Below are positions 34,202 to 41,012 of a DNA stretch of 64,000 bases, piece after piece. Location of the stretch: assembly GCF_029813785.1 (NCBI RefSeq), contig NZ_JARVKY010000003.1, forward strand, positions 124,001 through 188,000. The letters run 5' to 3'. Position 1 is the stretch's first letter. Every line of letters begins with the position of its first letter. The DNA is from Streptomyces sp. DH41 (lineage in GTDB: Bacteria > Actinomycetota > Actinomycetes > Streptomycetales > Streptomycetaceae). The position numbers and the translations under genes are program-made. The notes under the pieces were generated by a model, which ran no database searches, was not told the origin of the DNA, and worked only from the letters and a program-made list of their open reading frames with translations.

Positions 34202-35215
34202 ATGCCTCCCATCGACCGACCCGACCGGACCGTACGACTTGACCGACCCGTACGGCCCGACCGATCCGACCGATCCACCGCGCGAGCCGAACACTCCCTG
34301 CTGGCCGAACTGCAGCCGGTGGTGGAGGACAACCTTCACCGGCATCTCGGGGTCGCCAGGGAATGGTTCCCGCACGAGTACATCCCGTGGGACGAGGGCC
34401 GCACCTTCGACGGCCCGCTCGGCGGCGAGCCATGGACGCGGGCCGAGGCGACGCTCCCCGAGGTCGCCCGCACGTCCCTCGTCGTCAATCTGCTGACCGA
34501 GGACAACCTCCCCGGATACCACTTCGCGGTGGCCGAGTTCGGCAAGGACGGAGCCTGGGGCCACTGGGTCGACCGCTGGACGGCGGAGGAGGCCAGGCAC
34601 GGCGCCGCGCTGCGCGACTACCTCCTGGTCACGCGGGCCGTCGACCCGAGGGCCCTCGAACGGGCCCGCATGGCGCACATGTCGGCCGGCTACGACCGCC
34701 CGGACGGTTTCAGTGCCCTGCACGCCATCGCCTACGCGGCGTTCCAGGAACTCGCCACACGTATCTCCCACCGCAACACCGGCCAGGCGAGCACCGATCC
34801 GGTCTGCGACGCGCTGCTCGCCCGCATCGCGGCTGACGAGAACCTGCACATGGTGTTCTACCGGAACCTGGTCGAGGCCGCGTTCGAACTGGCACCCGAC
34901 ACCACCATGGAGGTGGTGCGCGACGTCGTCGTCGGCTTCGAGATGCCGGGATCGACGATCAGGGATTTCGGCCGCAAGTCCGCGGAGATCGCCATCGCCG
35001 GCATCTACGACCTGCGCCTGCACCACGACAGCGTGGTGATGCCGATCCTGCGCAAGCTGCGCGTGTTCGAGCGGGGCGGCCTCGGCCCGGCGGGCGACGC
35101 GGCCCGGGAGGAACTCGCCGCCTTCGTCGCGCGGTTGGACGGGAAGGCGACCTCCTTCACCACCCGCCGGGAGGGCATCCGGGCGGCGCGGGCCCGGCGC
35201 GAGACGGCTGCCTGA
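34202..35215 (+). CDS. acyl-ACP desaturase (FA_desaturase_2, DesA-like)
   Basis: This 337-residue soluble diiron desaturase has iron ligands in WVDRWTAEEARHGAALRDYL (EExxH) and IAADENLHMVFYRNLVEAAF (DExxH), and ELATRISHRNTG between them is characteristic of plant stearoyl-ACP and mycobacterial DesA enzymes. These insert a cis double bond into an ACP-bound acyl chain and need ferredoxin, and a ferredoxin gene lies just downstream on the other strand. The first 28 residues are a low-complexity run of R, D and P encoded by imperfect CCGACCGA repeats at about 34211-34280, so the true start could be later. ATG 34202 follows GAGGGCAGG. Confidence 0.88.
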   Translation: MPPIDRPDRTVRLDRPVRPDRSDRSTARAEHSLLAELQPVVEDNLHRHLGVAREWFPHEYIPWDEGRTFDGPLGGEPWTRAEATLPEVARTSLVVNLLTEDNLPGYHFAVAEFGKDGAWGHWVDRWTAEEARHGAALRDYLLVTRAVDPRALERARMAHMSAGYDRPDGFSALHAIAYAAFQELATRISHRNTGQASTDPVCDALLARIAADENLHMVFYRNLVEAAFELAPDTTMEVVRDVVVGFEMPGSTIRDFGRKSAEIAIAGIYDLRLHHDSVVMPILRKLRVFERGGLGPAGDAAREELAAFVARLDGKATSFTTRREGIRAARARRETAA

Positions 35216-35225
35216 GACCCGCTGA

Positions 35226-35273
35226 GACGGGACGGGCGCCACCGGGGATGTCCCGGGGGGCGCCCGTCCCGTC
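35226..35273. terminator. bidirectional hairpin terminator
   Basis: GACGGGACGGGCGCC at 35226-35240 pairs with GGCGCCCGTCCCGTC at 35259-35273, a 15-bp stem whose loop can itself fold (CCGGG/CCCGG). It lies between the convergent desaturase and ferredoxin genes. Confidence 0.8.
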
Positions 35274-35300
35274 CCAGCCTCCTCGGAGAGACAAGGCACC

Positions 35301-35645
35301 TCACAAGGAGCCGGGAGCCCGATCCGGCGGGAGTGTGTGCCATTTGCCGGGCCTTCCCCGCCATGCCTCACCGTCGGGCAGGGGCTCGACGCGGGAGGTG
35401 GCCAGCGGCAGCCCCGGGGCGAGCCGGGCGTTCCACTCGAGGGAGGGCTGGAGGTCGGGCGGCAACTCGGCCTCCGGGTAGATCGCGTCGGCGGGGCACG
35501 CCTCCACGCAGTTCCCGCAGTCGATGCACTCCTCGGGTTCGATCACCAGGAAGGTGTCGGCCTCCCGGAAACAGGCGACGGGGCAGTACGTGACGCACTC
35601 CGCGAACTTGCAGTGCACACACTGCTCGGTGACCACGTGCGTCAC
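35301..35645 (-). CDS. seven-iron-type ferredoxin (FdxA-like)
   Basis: This is a 114-residue ferredoxin with two cluster-binding segments: CVHCKFAECVTYCPVACF and CIDCGNCVEACP. The pattern fits the actinobacterial 3Fe-4S/4Fe-4S FdxA group, except that the first segment has CxxC, which could allow a second 4Fe-4S cluster. The C-terminal 55 residues are a proline-rich extension. It overlaps the patatin-like gene by ATGA. It is the obvious electron donor for the two diiron enzymes of the cluster. Confidence 0.9.
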   Translation of the reverse strand: MTHVVTEQCVHCKFAECVTYCPVACFREADTFLVIEPEECIDCGNCVEACPADAIYPEAELPPDLQPSLEWNARLAPGLPLATSRVEPLPDGEAWRGRPGKWHTLPPDRAPGSL

Positions 35646-36580
35646 GTCGGCTCCTCGTGTGCGGCGACCGGCGCGCCGAGCAGCGCGGGATGCCGGTCCG
35701 CGAACCGGTGACCCGCGTCGACTCCCAGCCCGTAGACCTTGACGAGCCCTTCGGCCGTCGCGGCGGCGTAGTCGACGCCGAGGGTTTTGAGGTCCTCGTC
35801 CGGCTTGACGATCAGGACCCGCGCGCCGTGCAGTACGGTCCCGTCGACGATCTGCTCGGTGGCGTACAGGTCGCGGAAGAGCGGGAAGGGATCGCAGCCG
35901 ACGGCGACCAGCGTGTCCACGTTCCTGGCCGCGACCTCGCGCGCCGGACAGGAGCAGGTGTACGAGGCGTCGACGTACGCTTCCCCGTCGATTTCGGCCG
36001 GCACCTGCCAGGCGTGCATCATGCGTGTCGAGGCGTAGGCCACGGCGTCGTAGTTGTCCGGCGTCAGCCGGGACCTGCCGTCCCCGGGCCGTGCGTGCGA
36101 GGAGAACACGACCGTGGCCAGGTTCTCCTCGACCCAGCTCCGGTCACCGGTGAAGACGTCGCGGAGCAACTGCCTGCCGAGCGACCGTGCTTCCGGTCCC
36201 TGGGTGATCCGCGCGCCGGCCGTCGTGGTGACCTTGCTGGTGGCCAGCAGGAACTCCGGGGCGGTGGGGCGGAAGAGGTCCGCGTGCAGCACCGGGCCGT
36301 ACTCCTTGATGCTGTCGAGTACGACGCTGCTCATGCCCTGGGCCGTGGCGGCTTCCGCGGCATCCAGCCAGTAGGCCACGCCGGTTCGCCGGGCCCGCCC
36401 CACCGCCGCCAGACCGGCGGACAGGGCGGACGACGAGGCGGCCCCGTACACGTGGGCGCGTAGTCCGCGCTCCTCGAAGGCGGACAGCACGCCATGGCCG
36501 TACGCCCCCTTGAGCATGCCGGCGGCCACGACGACGCCGACGCGCCGCGTGGGGCGGGTGCCGGTCACGGGGTCGGTCAC
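35642..36580 (-). CDS. patatin-like protein with altered nucleophile elbow
   Basis: This is a 312-residue protein with a patatin-like phospholipase layout: VGVVVAAGMLKGAYGHGVLSAF (oxyanion strand), YGAASSSALSAGLAAVG (nucleophile turn) and YVDASYTCSCPA (dyad aspartate). Canonical G-x-S-x-G is A-A-S-S-S here, so the serine is kept but both glycines are lost; activity may be changed or absent. The GTG at 36580 overlaps the stop of a 57-aa gene (GTGA) and AAGGACGG supplies the ribosome site; a second GTG exists at 36568. The operon 57-aa ORF, patatin, ferredoxin is controlled by the cluster operator. It may act on an acyl chain or serve as an acyltransferase. Confidence 0.72.
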   Translation of the reverse strand: MTDPVTGTRPTRRVGVVVAAGMLKGAYGHGVLSAFEERGLRAHVYGAASSSALSAGLAAVGRARRTGVAYWLDAAEAATAQGMSSVVLDSIKEYGPVLHADLFRPTAPEFLLATSKVTTTAGARITQGPEARSLGRQLLRDVFTGDRSWVEENLATVVFSSHARPGDGRSRLTPDNYDAVAYASTRMMHAWQVPAEIDGEAYVDASYTCSCPAREVAARNVDTLVAVGCDPFPLFRDLYATEQIVDGTVLHGARVLIVKPDEDLKTLGVDYAAATAEGLVKVYGLGVDAGHRFADRHPALLGAPVAAHEEPT

Positions 36581-36750
36581 GGGGTCCGTCCTTCCTGCCG
36601 GTCGGCCGCGCCGCCGGGGGCGGCGTCGGGGCGGCCGGTGAGGAGCTGGGCGTCGATCAACGAGTCCAGATGGTCCTTGATCCACTGATTGGGCCCGGGC
36701 CTCCGGTGCGCCGTGTCGTCCGGACGGGGAGCGGGCTGCGAGAACGTCAT
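36577..36750 (-). CDS. 57-aa protein of unknown function
   Basis: I do not recognise this protein. It begins MTFSQPAPRPDDTAHRRPGP, continues with an amphipathic helix (NQWIKDHLDSLIDAQLLTG) and ends in a Gly/Ala/Arg tail. GGAGG stands five bases before the ATG at 36750, and the stop overlaps the patatin-like start, so it is certainly set up to be translated. It is the first gene behind an operator-controlled promoter. It could be a small partner of the patatin-like protein or a leader; no cysteines are present, so no lanthipeptide-like core. Confidence 0.7.
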   Translation of the reverse strand: MTFSQPAPRPDDTAHRRPGPNQWIKDHLDSLIDAQLLTGRPDAAPGGAADRQEGRTP

Positions 36751-36791
36751 GCCGTCCTCCAGAGGGAAGAGTTGACGAGCGTCGATGTCGG

Positions 36792-36865
36792 ACAGTAGCA
36801 CGATCGTGCGTGCACTTTAATGGCGTGAGGAGCCAATAAATATGAGCGAACGATCGTGCTACTAT
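36792..36865. promoter_or_regulatory. divergent promoters, each with a cluster operator
   Basis: Minus strand: TTAAAG (36820-36815), 17 bp, TACTGT (36797-36792) with GCACGATCGTGC at 36798-36809. Plus strand: TAAATA (36837-36842), 17 bp, TACTAT (36860-36865) with GAACGATCGTGC at 36848-36859. The operators occupy the same register in both spacers. They drive the 57-aa/patatin/ferredoxin operon and the hydrolase B/enoyl reductase operon. Confidence 0.78.
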
Positions 36866-36899
36866 CTCCTCCATTCGAAATCGAGCTGGAGGGCGTGGC

Positions 36900-37775
36900 A
36901 TGGATCCCGCGACGGCAGCCGTCAGCGTGGCCCTGAGTGCTGAGGGGGAGGAGCTGTTCGAGCTCTTCCGGCGGCCCCAGGGGCGCAGCAGGCCCCGCCC
37001 CGACGAGCGGGCGGCCATCGAAAGCGCACGCACGGGCGAGCTGTGTTCCGGTGGCAGGGCCGTCGTCACCTACCGCTGGGGCGATGGCCGGAACCCGGTC
37101 CTCCTGGTGCACGGCTGGGAGTCGCGCGCCTCGCGCTACGCGAAGATCATCGACCGGTTGGTCGCGCTGGGCTGCAGCCCCGTCGCCTTCGACGCGCCGG
37201 GACACGGCGAGTCCGAGGGGGACGGTACGACCCTCGTGGAGTACCGCGACATCATCCTCGCGCTGCACCGCGCGCACGGCGGGTTCGTCACGGCGGTCGG
37301 TCACTCCTTCGGTGCCCTGGCGATGTCGCTCGCCCTGCGGCAGGGACTGCGTGCCGATCGGGTCGTCGCCGTCAGCCCGGTTCCGGACTTCGCCTACCTG
37401 GTCGACGTCTTCTGTCAGGCCAGGGGATTGAGCCCGCACCTCACGCGCGAGGTGCGGACCCGTATCGAGTGCGACCTGTATCCCGGAGAGCCGGACATGT
37501 GGACCCGCTTCTCGGTCCTCGACGGTGCCACCGAGGACTGCGCTCCGCTGCTCGTCGTCCATGACGAGGACGACGAGGCGGTCGACTCGGCCCGTGCCGA
37601 GCGCATCGTCGAGGCGCTGGGCGCCCGGGCCCGCCTGCTCACCACCCGGAGGTACGGCCACCGGCGGATCCTCGGAGCGCCGCAAGTGGTCGAGGAGATC
37701 GCCCTGTTCGCCGCTGGTGCTCGGGTCGTCGCCGGGCGCGGGGCCGGACCGGACGCGGAGGTGGCGGCCGGATGA
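36900..37775 (+). CDS. alpha/beta-hydrolase B
   Basis: This 291-residue hydrolase has LLVHGWESRASRYAK (oxyanion strand), VGHSFGALAMSLAL (nucleophile), LLVVHDEDDEAV (aspartate) and RYGHRRILGAPQVV (histidine), all intact. It is a clear paralogue of the hydrolases at 31681 and 39347; the three share WGDG/WGSG, SRAS/SRSS and FDAPGHG blocks. GGAGG precedes the ATG. It overlaps the enoyl reductase by ATGA. It is likely a thioesterase or esterase in chain release; the substrate is unknown. Confidence 0.87.
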   Translation: MDPATAAVSVALSAEGEELFELFRRPQGRSRPRPDERAAIESARTGELCSGGRAVVTYRWGDGRNPVLLVHGWESRASRYAKIIDRLVALGCSPVAFDAPGHGESEGDGTTLVEYRDIILALHRAHGGFVTAVGHSFGALAMSLALRQGLRADRVVAVSPVPDFAYLVDVFCQARGLSPHLTREVRTRIECDLYPGEPDMWTRFSVLDGATEDCAPLLVVHDEDDEAVDSARAERIVEALGARARLLTTRRYGHRRILGAPQVVEEIALFAAGARVVAGRGAGPDAEVAAG

Positions 37776-38551
37776 GCGGCATACTGACCGGTAAGCGGGT
37801 GCTGGTGACGGGCGTACTGATGGAGTCGTCGATCGCCTTCCACACGGCCCGGCTCGCCCAGGAGCAGGGCGCCGACGTGGTGCTCACCGGATACGGCCGG
37901 CTCGGCCTGGTGGAGCGCGTCGCAAGACGCCTGCCGCGTCCGGCCGCCGTGGTCGAGCTCGACGTCCGGGACACGGGGCACCTGGAGACGCTCGCGGGGC
38001 GTGTCCGGGAGAGTGTCGGCGCCGACGTGCGGCTGGACGGCGTGGTGCACTCGATCGCCTTCGCGCCGCAGGACGCTCTCGGCGGCAACTTCCTCGCGAC
38101 CGGCTGGGACTCCGTGGCGACCGCGGTCGAGGTCTCCGCGTACTCCCTGAAGGCGCTGGCGATGGCCTGCCTGCCGCTCATGGACGAGCGCGGCGGATCC
38201 GTCGTGGGGCTCGACTTCGACGCGCGAACGGCCTGGCCCGCCTACGACTGGATGGGCGTGGCCAAAGCCGCTCTGGAGGCGACGTCGCGCTACGTCGCCA
38301 GAGACCTGGGGCCGCGCGGCGTCCGCTGCAACCTGGTCGCCGCCGGGCCGATCCGGACGATGGCGGCCAAGTCCATCCCCGGATTCGACATCTTCCGCGA
38401 GGTGTGGGGATCCCGCGCCCCGCTCGGCTGGGACGTGTCGGACCCCGAGCCGGCCGCTCGGGCGGTGGTGGCCCTGCTCTCCGACTGGTTTCCCCGTACG
38501 ACGGGGGAGATCGTGCACGTCGACGGCGGTGTGCACGCCATCGGCGCGTGA
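37772..38551 (+). CDS. InhA/FabI-type enoyl-ACP reductase
   Basis: This is a 259-residue atypical SDR. The N-terminus (GILTGKRVLVTGVLMESSIAFHTARLAQEQGADVVLTGYGR) is that of mycobacterial InhA, and AYDWMGVAKAALEATSRYVARDLG holds the tyrosine and lysine of the active site. FVHSI-like VHSIAFAPQDALGGNF is also present. It reduces 2-enoyl-ACP with NADH. A cluster-borne copy implies chain reduction specific to the product or a self-resistance copy of the essential enzyme. Co-translated with hydrolase B and under the cluster operator. Confidence 0.88.
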   Translation: MSGILTGKRVLVTGVLMESSIAFHTARLAQEQGADVVLTGYGRLGLVERVARRLPRPAAVVELDVRDTGHLETLAGRVRESVGADVRLDGVVHSIAFAPQDALGGNFLATGWDSVATAVEVSAYSLKALAMACLPLMDERGGSVVGLDFDARTAWPAYDWMGVAKAALEATSRYVARDLGPRGVRCNLVAAGPIRTMAAKSIPGFDIFREVWGSRAPLGWDVSDPEPAARAVVALLSDWFPRTTGEIVHVDGGVHAIGA

Positions 38552-38581
38552 AAAAGGGGGACGAGGACCGCCAAAGGAGTG

Positions 38582-39229
38582 TCAGGGGCTGTCGGGCAGC
38601 GCTGAGGCGTCGGTGACCACGGTGCGCAGCCGGTCCAGAATGGCCCTGGCAGCCTTGTCGTAGCTGGTGAACTCGTCGTGCAGCACCGATTCGGCGTTCG
38701 CCATCTCCAGGAGGGCGATGAGTTCGAAGGCGAGCTGGGAGACGTCGGTCCCCTCCGCGATGTCGCCGCACTGCCGGGCGTCGAGCGCCGTCTTCTCGAC
38801 GTAGGCGAGCCAGTTGGCCCGGGCGCCTGCCAGCGTGTCGTGGACCTTGCCCACGCGGGCGTCGTACTCGGCGGAGGCGGAGTAGAAGAAGCAGCCGCCG
38901 GGGAAGACCCGGTCGCGCGAGTAGGCGAGCCAGCCGGTGCACAGGCGCCACAGGCGGCCGATGCCGGGCGGCACGTCGCGGGCCGGCTGGACCACGACGT
39001 CCAGGTACACGTTGATCGCCGCGCGGACGGTGGCGAGCTGGAGGTCCTCCTTGGAACCGAACAGGGCGAAGACGCCGCTCTTGCTCAGCTTGAGTTCGCT
39101 CGCCAGACGACCCAGAGACAGTCCTTCGAGGCCCTCGACCGACGCCGTCTCCATGGCGCGCTGGAGAATCAGCTGGCGGGTCTGGTTGCCTCGCGCGATC
39201 CGGCCGTCAATGCGTGTAGTCGTGCCCAT
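38582..39229 (-). CDS. TetR-family cluster repressor, paralogue 2
   Basis: This 215-residue protein is closely related to the TetR at 21165-21809 along its whole length: LSLGRLASELKLSKSGVFALFGSKEDLQLATV, then VFPGGCFFYSASAEYDARVGKVHDTLAGA, then FELIALLEMANAESVLHDEF. The recognition helix is identical except for conservative changes. It is convergent with the enoyl reductase gene and its upstream DNA shares an operator-like block with that of paralogue 1. The two probably form a repressor pair, with different ligands or a hierarchical response. Confidence 0.88.
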   Translation of the reverse strand: MGTTTRIDGRIARGNQTRQLILQRAMETASVEGLEGLSLGRLASELKLSKSGVFALFGSKEDLQLATVRAAINVYLDVVVQPARDVPPGIGRLWRLCTGWLAYSRDRVFPGGCFFYSASAEYDARVGKVHDTLAGARANWLAYVEKTALDARQCGDIAEGTDVSQLAFELIALLEMANAESVLHDEFTSYDKAARAILDRLRTVVTDASALPDSP

Positions 39230-39293
39230 GCCTTACCTACTCTCCCGGGCTTGCCCCTCGGCGCCGATGAGGTTACTCGAGTGTAGCGAATAG

Positions 39294-39316
39294 GTGGACG
39301 TCCGTGCGGTTAGTGC
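39294..39316. promoter_or_regulatory. operator-like element upstream of tetR-2
   Basis: GTGGACGTCCGTGCGGTTAG at 39294-39313 matches GTGGACGACCGTGCGG (21869-21884) and CGTGCGGTTAGT (21914-21925) ahead of tetR-1. The cluster core appears as ACGTCCGTGC with one change. It lies between tetR-2 and the convergently placed end of hydrolase C. Confidence 0.5.
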
Positions 39317-39346
39317 TGTCGCCGATGGCACGAGGTCCGTGCGGCC

Positions 39347-40243
39347 TCAGTCCGACGCGACACGGGACACGTCCACCGGCCCGCCCTTTCGGCTCGGCCC
39401 GTGCTCGACGAAATCCACCGCGGCCCGTACGACCTCGGGGTCGCCGAGGATGCGCCGGTGCCCGAGTCCGCTGGTGACGACCAGGCGGGCCCGGTCGCCG
39501 AAAGCGCCGGACAGGCGCCGTCCCTGCTCGACCCCGATCCGGGTGTCGTCCTCGTCGTGGATCACCAGTACCGGTGCGTGCACCTCCTCGGCGGTGTCGG
39601 TCGCGGAGAAGGGCGACCGGTCCACCGGAAGCCCGGGAAAGAGGTCCCTCGCGATCCGCCGGTGCAGCTCGGTCTTGAGCCGCGGACGCAATGCGAGCGC
39701 GGCGGCGAACTCGTCGACCAGGTAGCCGAAGTCGCAGACGCCGCTGATGGTGACGATCCGCTCCGCCTTCACTCCGTGCCGCAACGCGAAGAACGACGCC
39801 AGCGCGCCCAGGGAGTGGGCCACGAGACCGTCGAATGTTCCGTACCGCTCGTGGAGCGCGGTGATGACGGCGCGGTAGTCGAGGATGGTCGCGCTGCGGC
39901 CGGATGCGGCGCCGTGACCGGGGGCGTCGAACGCGACGACACGGTAGCCCCGGTCCAGGAATCCCGTGACCAGGTCGGACAGGCGCGAGCTCCGCGACTG
40001 CCAGCCGTGCACCAGCAGGACGGTGCGCGCGCCGTCGCCCCACTCGTAGGTGACGGCGTGCTTGCCGTCGAGCTCCACTCGGCCGACGTGCGCCCTCTCG
40101 ATCAGCTCCCGTTCCGCCGGCCGGGCCGTGCTGCGCGCGAGGGGCATGTGGAACAGGGCGAACGTGGCCGCGCCCGCCGGCCGGCCGGCTACGCGGGAGA
40201 GTGTGTTCAGGGCGACACTCGGCACTGCCTCGCTGAGCTTCAT
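39347..40243 (-). CDS. alpha/beta-hydrolase C
   Basis: This is a 298-residue hydrolase. The triad lies in VAHSLGALASFFALRHG, VLVIHDEDDTRIG and SGLGHRRILGDPEVV; LLVHGWQSRSSRLSD is the oxyanion strand. An N-terminal stretch of about 45 residues (SVALNTLSRVAGRPAGAATFALFHMPLAR) is also found in hydrolase A and may be a hydrophobic cap or membrane-associating helix. The ATG at 40243 follows GGAGG; the frame stays open far upstream but that stretch is non-coding and contains the operator. It is divergent from the 140-aa gene. Confidence 0.87.
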   Translation of the reverse strand: MKLSEAVPSVALNTLSRVAGRPAGAATFALFHMPLARSTARPAERELIERAHVGRVELDGKHAVTYEWGDGARTVLLVHGWQSRSSRLSDLVTGFLDRGYRVVAFDAPGHGAASGRSATILDYRAVITALHERYGTFDGLVAHSLGALASFFALRHGVKAERIVTISGVCDFGYLVDEFAAALALRPRLKTELHRRIARDLFPGLPVDRSPFSATDTAEEVHAPVLVIHDEDDTRIGVEQGRRLSGAFGDRARLVVTSGLGHRRILGDPEVVRAAVDFVEHGPSRKGGPVDVSRVASD

Positions 40244-40278
40244 GCTCGCTGCTCCTCCATCGACACCAGAGGACTGGT

Positions 40279-40307
40279 ATTTTAGCACGAACGACCGTGC
40301 ATATAAG
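40279..40307. promoter_or_regulatory. bidirectional promoter with central cluster operator
   Basis: GCACGAACGACCGTGC at 40285-40300 fills the spacer between ATTTTA (40279-40284) and TATAAG (40302-40307). On the minus strand TAAAAT is a good -10 for hydrolase C; on the plus strand TATAAG is a good -10 for the 140-aa gene. One bound dimer would block both directions. Confidence 0.65.
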
Positions 40308-40372
40308 TTCGGACGAAAGGGCGGCCGAGGCCGACGCGGCCTTTGGCGCCGCTCGTCCGTGAGGAGGTTGCC

Positions 40373-40795
40373 ATGACGGCCACCGTCTGGTTCACGCCCT
40401 GGCAGGACGGTCCGGCACCGGGCCCGGACGAGGATGGCCGGCCGGTGCCGCAGGTCGTCGTCAGCGTCACCCAGTTCGCCCCTGACCGGCCCTGGGTGGC
40501 GGTGGGCGTCAACCTGGCCGGCCTCACCCTGCGCCGGAACTGGCGGCGCGTCGGCGGCGCGCTCGGGCTCTGGCTGTGGACCACGCCCGACCTGTTGCGC
40601 CCCCGTTCGGGCTCCGTCACCCTGTGGCGCCACGAGGACGACCTGAGGGACTTCGTGGCGAGCCCCGAGCACCGCCGGATCGTGGGTGCCTACCGCGACC
40701 GGGGTGCCCTGCGGTCCGCGACCTGGCGTACGGACGACCTCGACCGGGAGGCCGTGCAGCGGGCCGCGCGGTCTCTGATCGCGCGGTGGGGGTGA
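40373..40795 (+). CDS. hypothetical protein, 140 aa
   Basis: This is a small soluble protein with N-terminal VWFTPWQDGP, a central GVNLAGLTLRRNWRRVGGALGLWLW and a C-terminal GSVTLWRHEDDLRDFVASPEHRRIVGAYRDRGALRSATW. The last part resembles dimeric alpha+beta-barrel proteins of the antibiotic-monooxygenase/DUF3291 type, where a segment like EDLRDFVASPEH positions the partner. This fold assignment is tentative. GAGGAGG precedes the ATG. Because its promoter carries the cluster operator it probably marks the right-hand end of the cluster. Confidence 0.65.
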   Translation: MTATVWFTPWQDGPAPGPDEDGRPVPQVVVSVTQFAPDRPWVAVGVNLAGLTLRRNWRRVGGALGLWLWTTPDLLRPRSGSVTLWRHEDDLRDFVASPEHRRIVGAYRDRGALRSATWRTDDLDREAVQRAARSLIARWG

Positions 40796-41012
40796 TCCTC
40801 GGCGGGGGCGGCTGATGAAGGGGCGGCGACGGCGAAGCTCGTGCCCTGCCCTCCGGACCGCTCGGTCAGCGGTCCGTCCTTGTCCTGGGCGCGGAGACAG
40901 TCGCCGACAAGGCAGAGCGGCTGTCCCGCCCCGGCCCGATCGCCGGGGACGGGACGGGACGGCCGCCGCCGGCACCCAGGCCTCCGTGACGCGGCACTGA
41001 CGGAAGCGTCGG

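Noticed and set aside
14412..40795. NRPS or modular PKS cluster
   Set aside because: No condensation, acyltransferase or multidomain protein was seen; all carrier proteins and ligases are free-standing.
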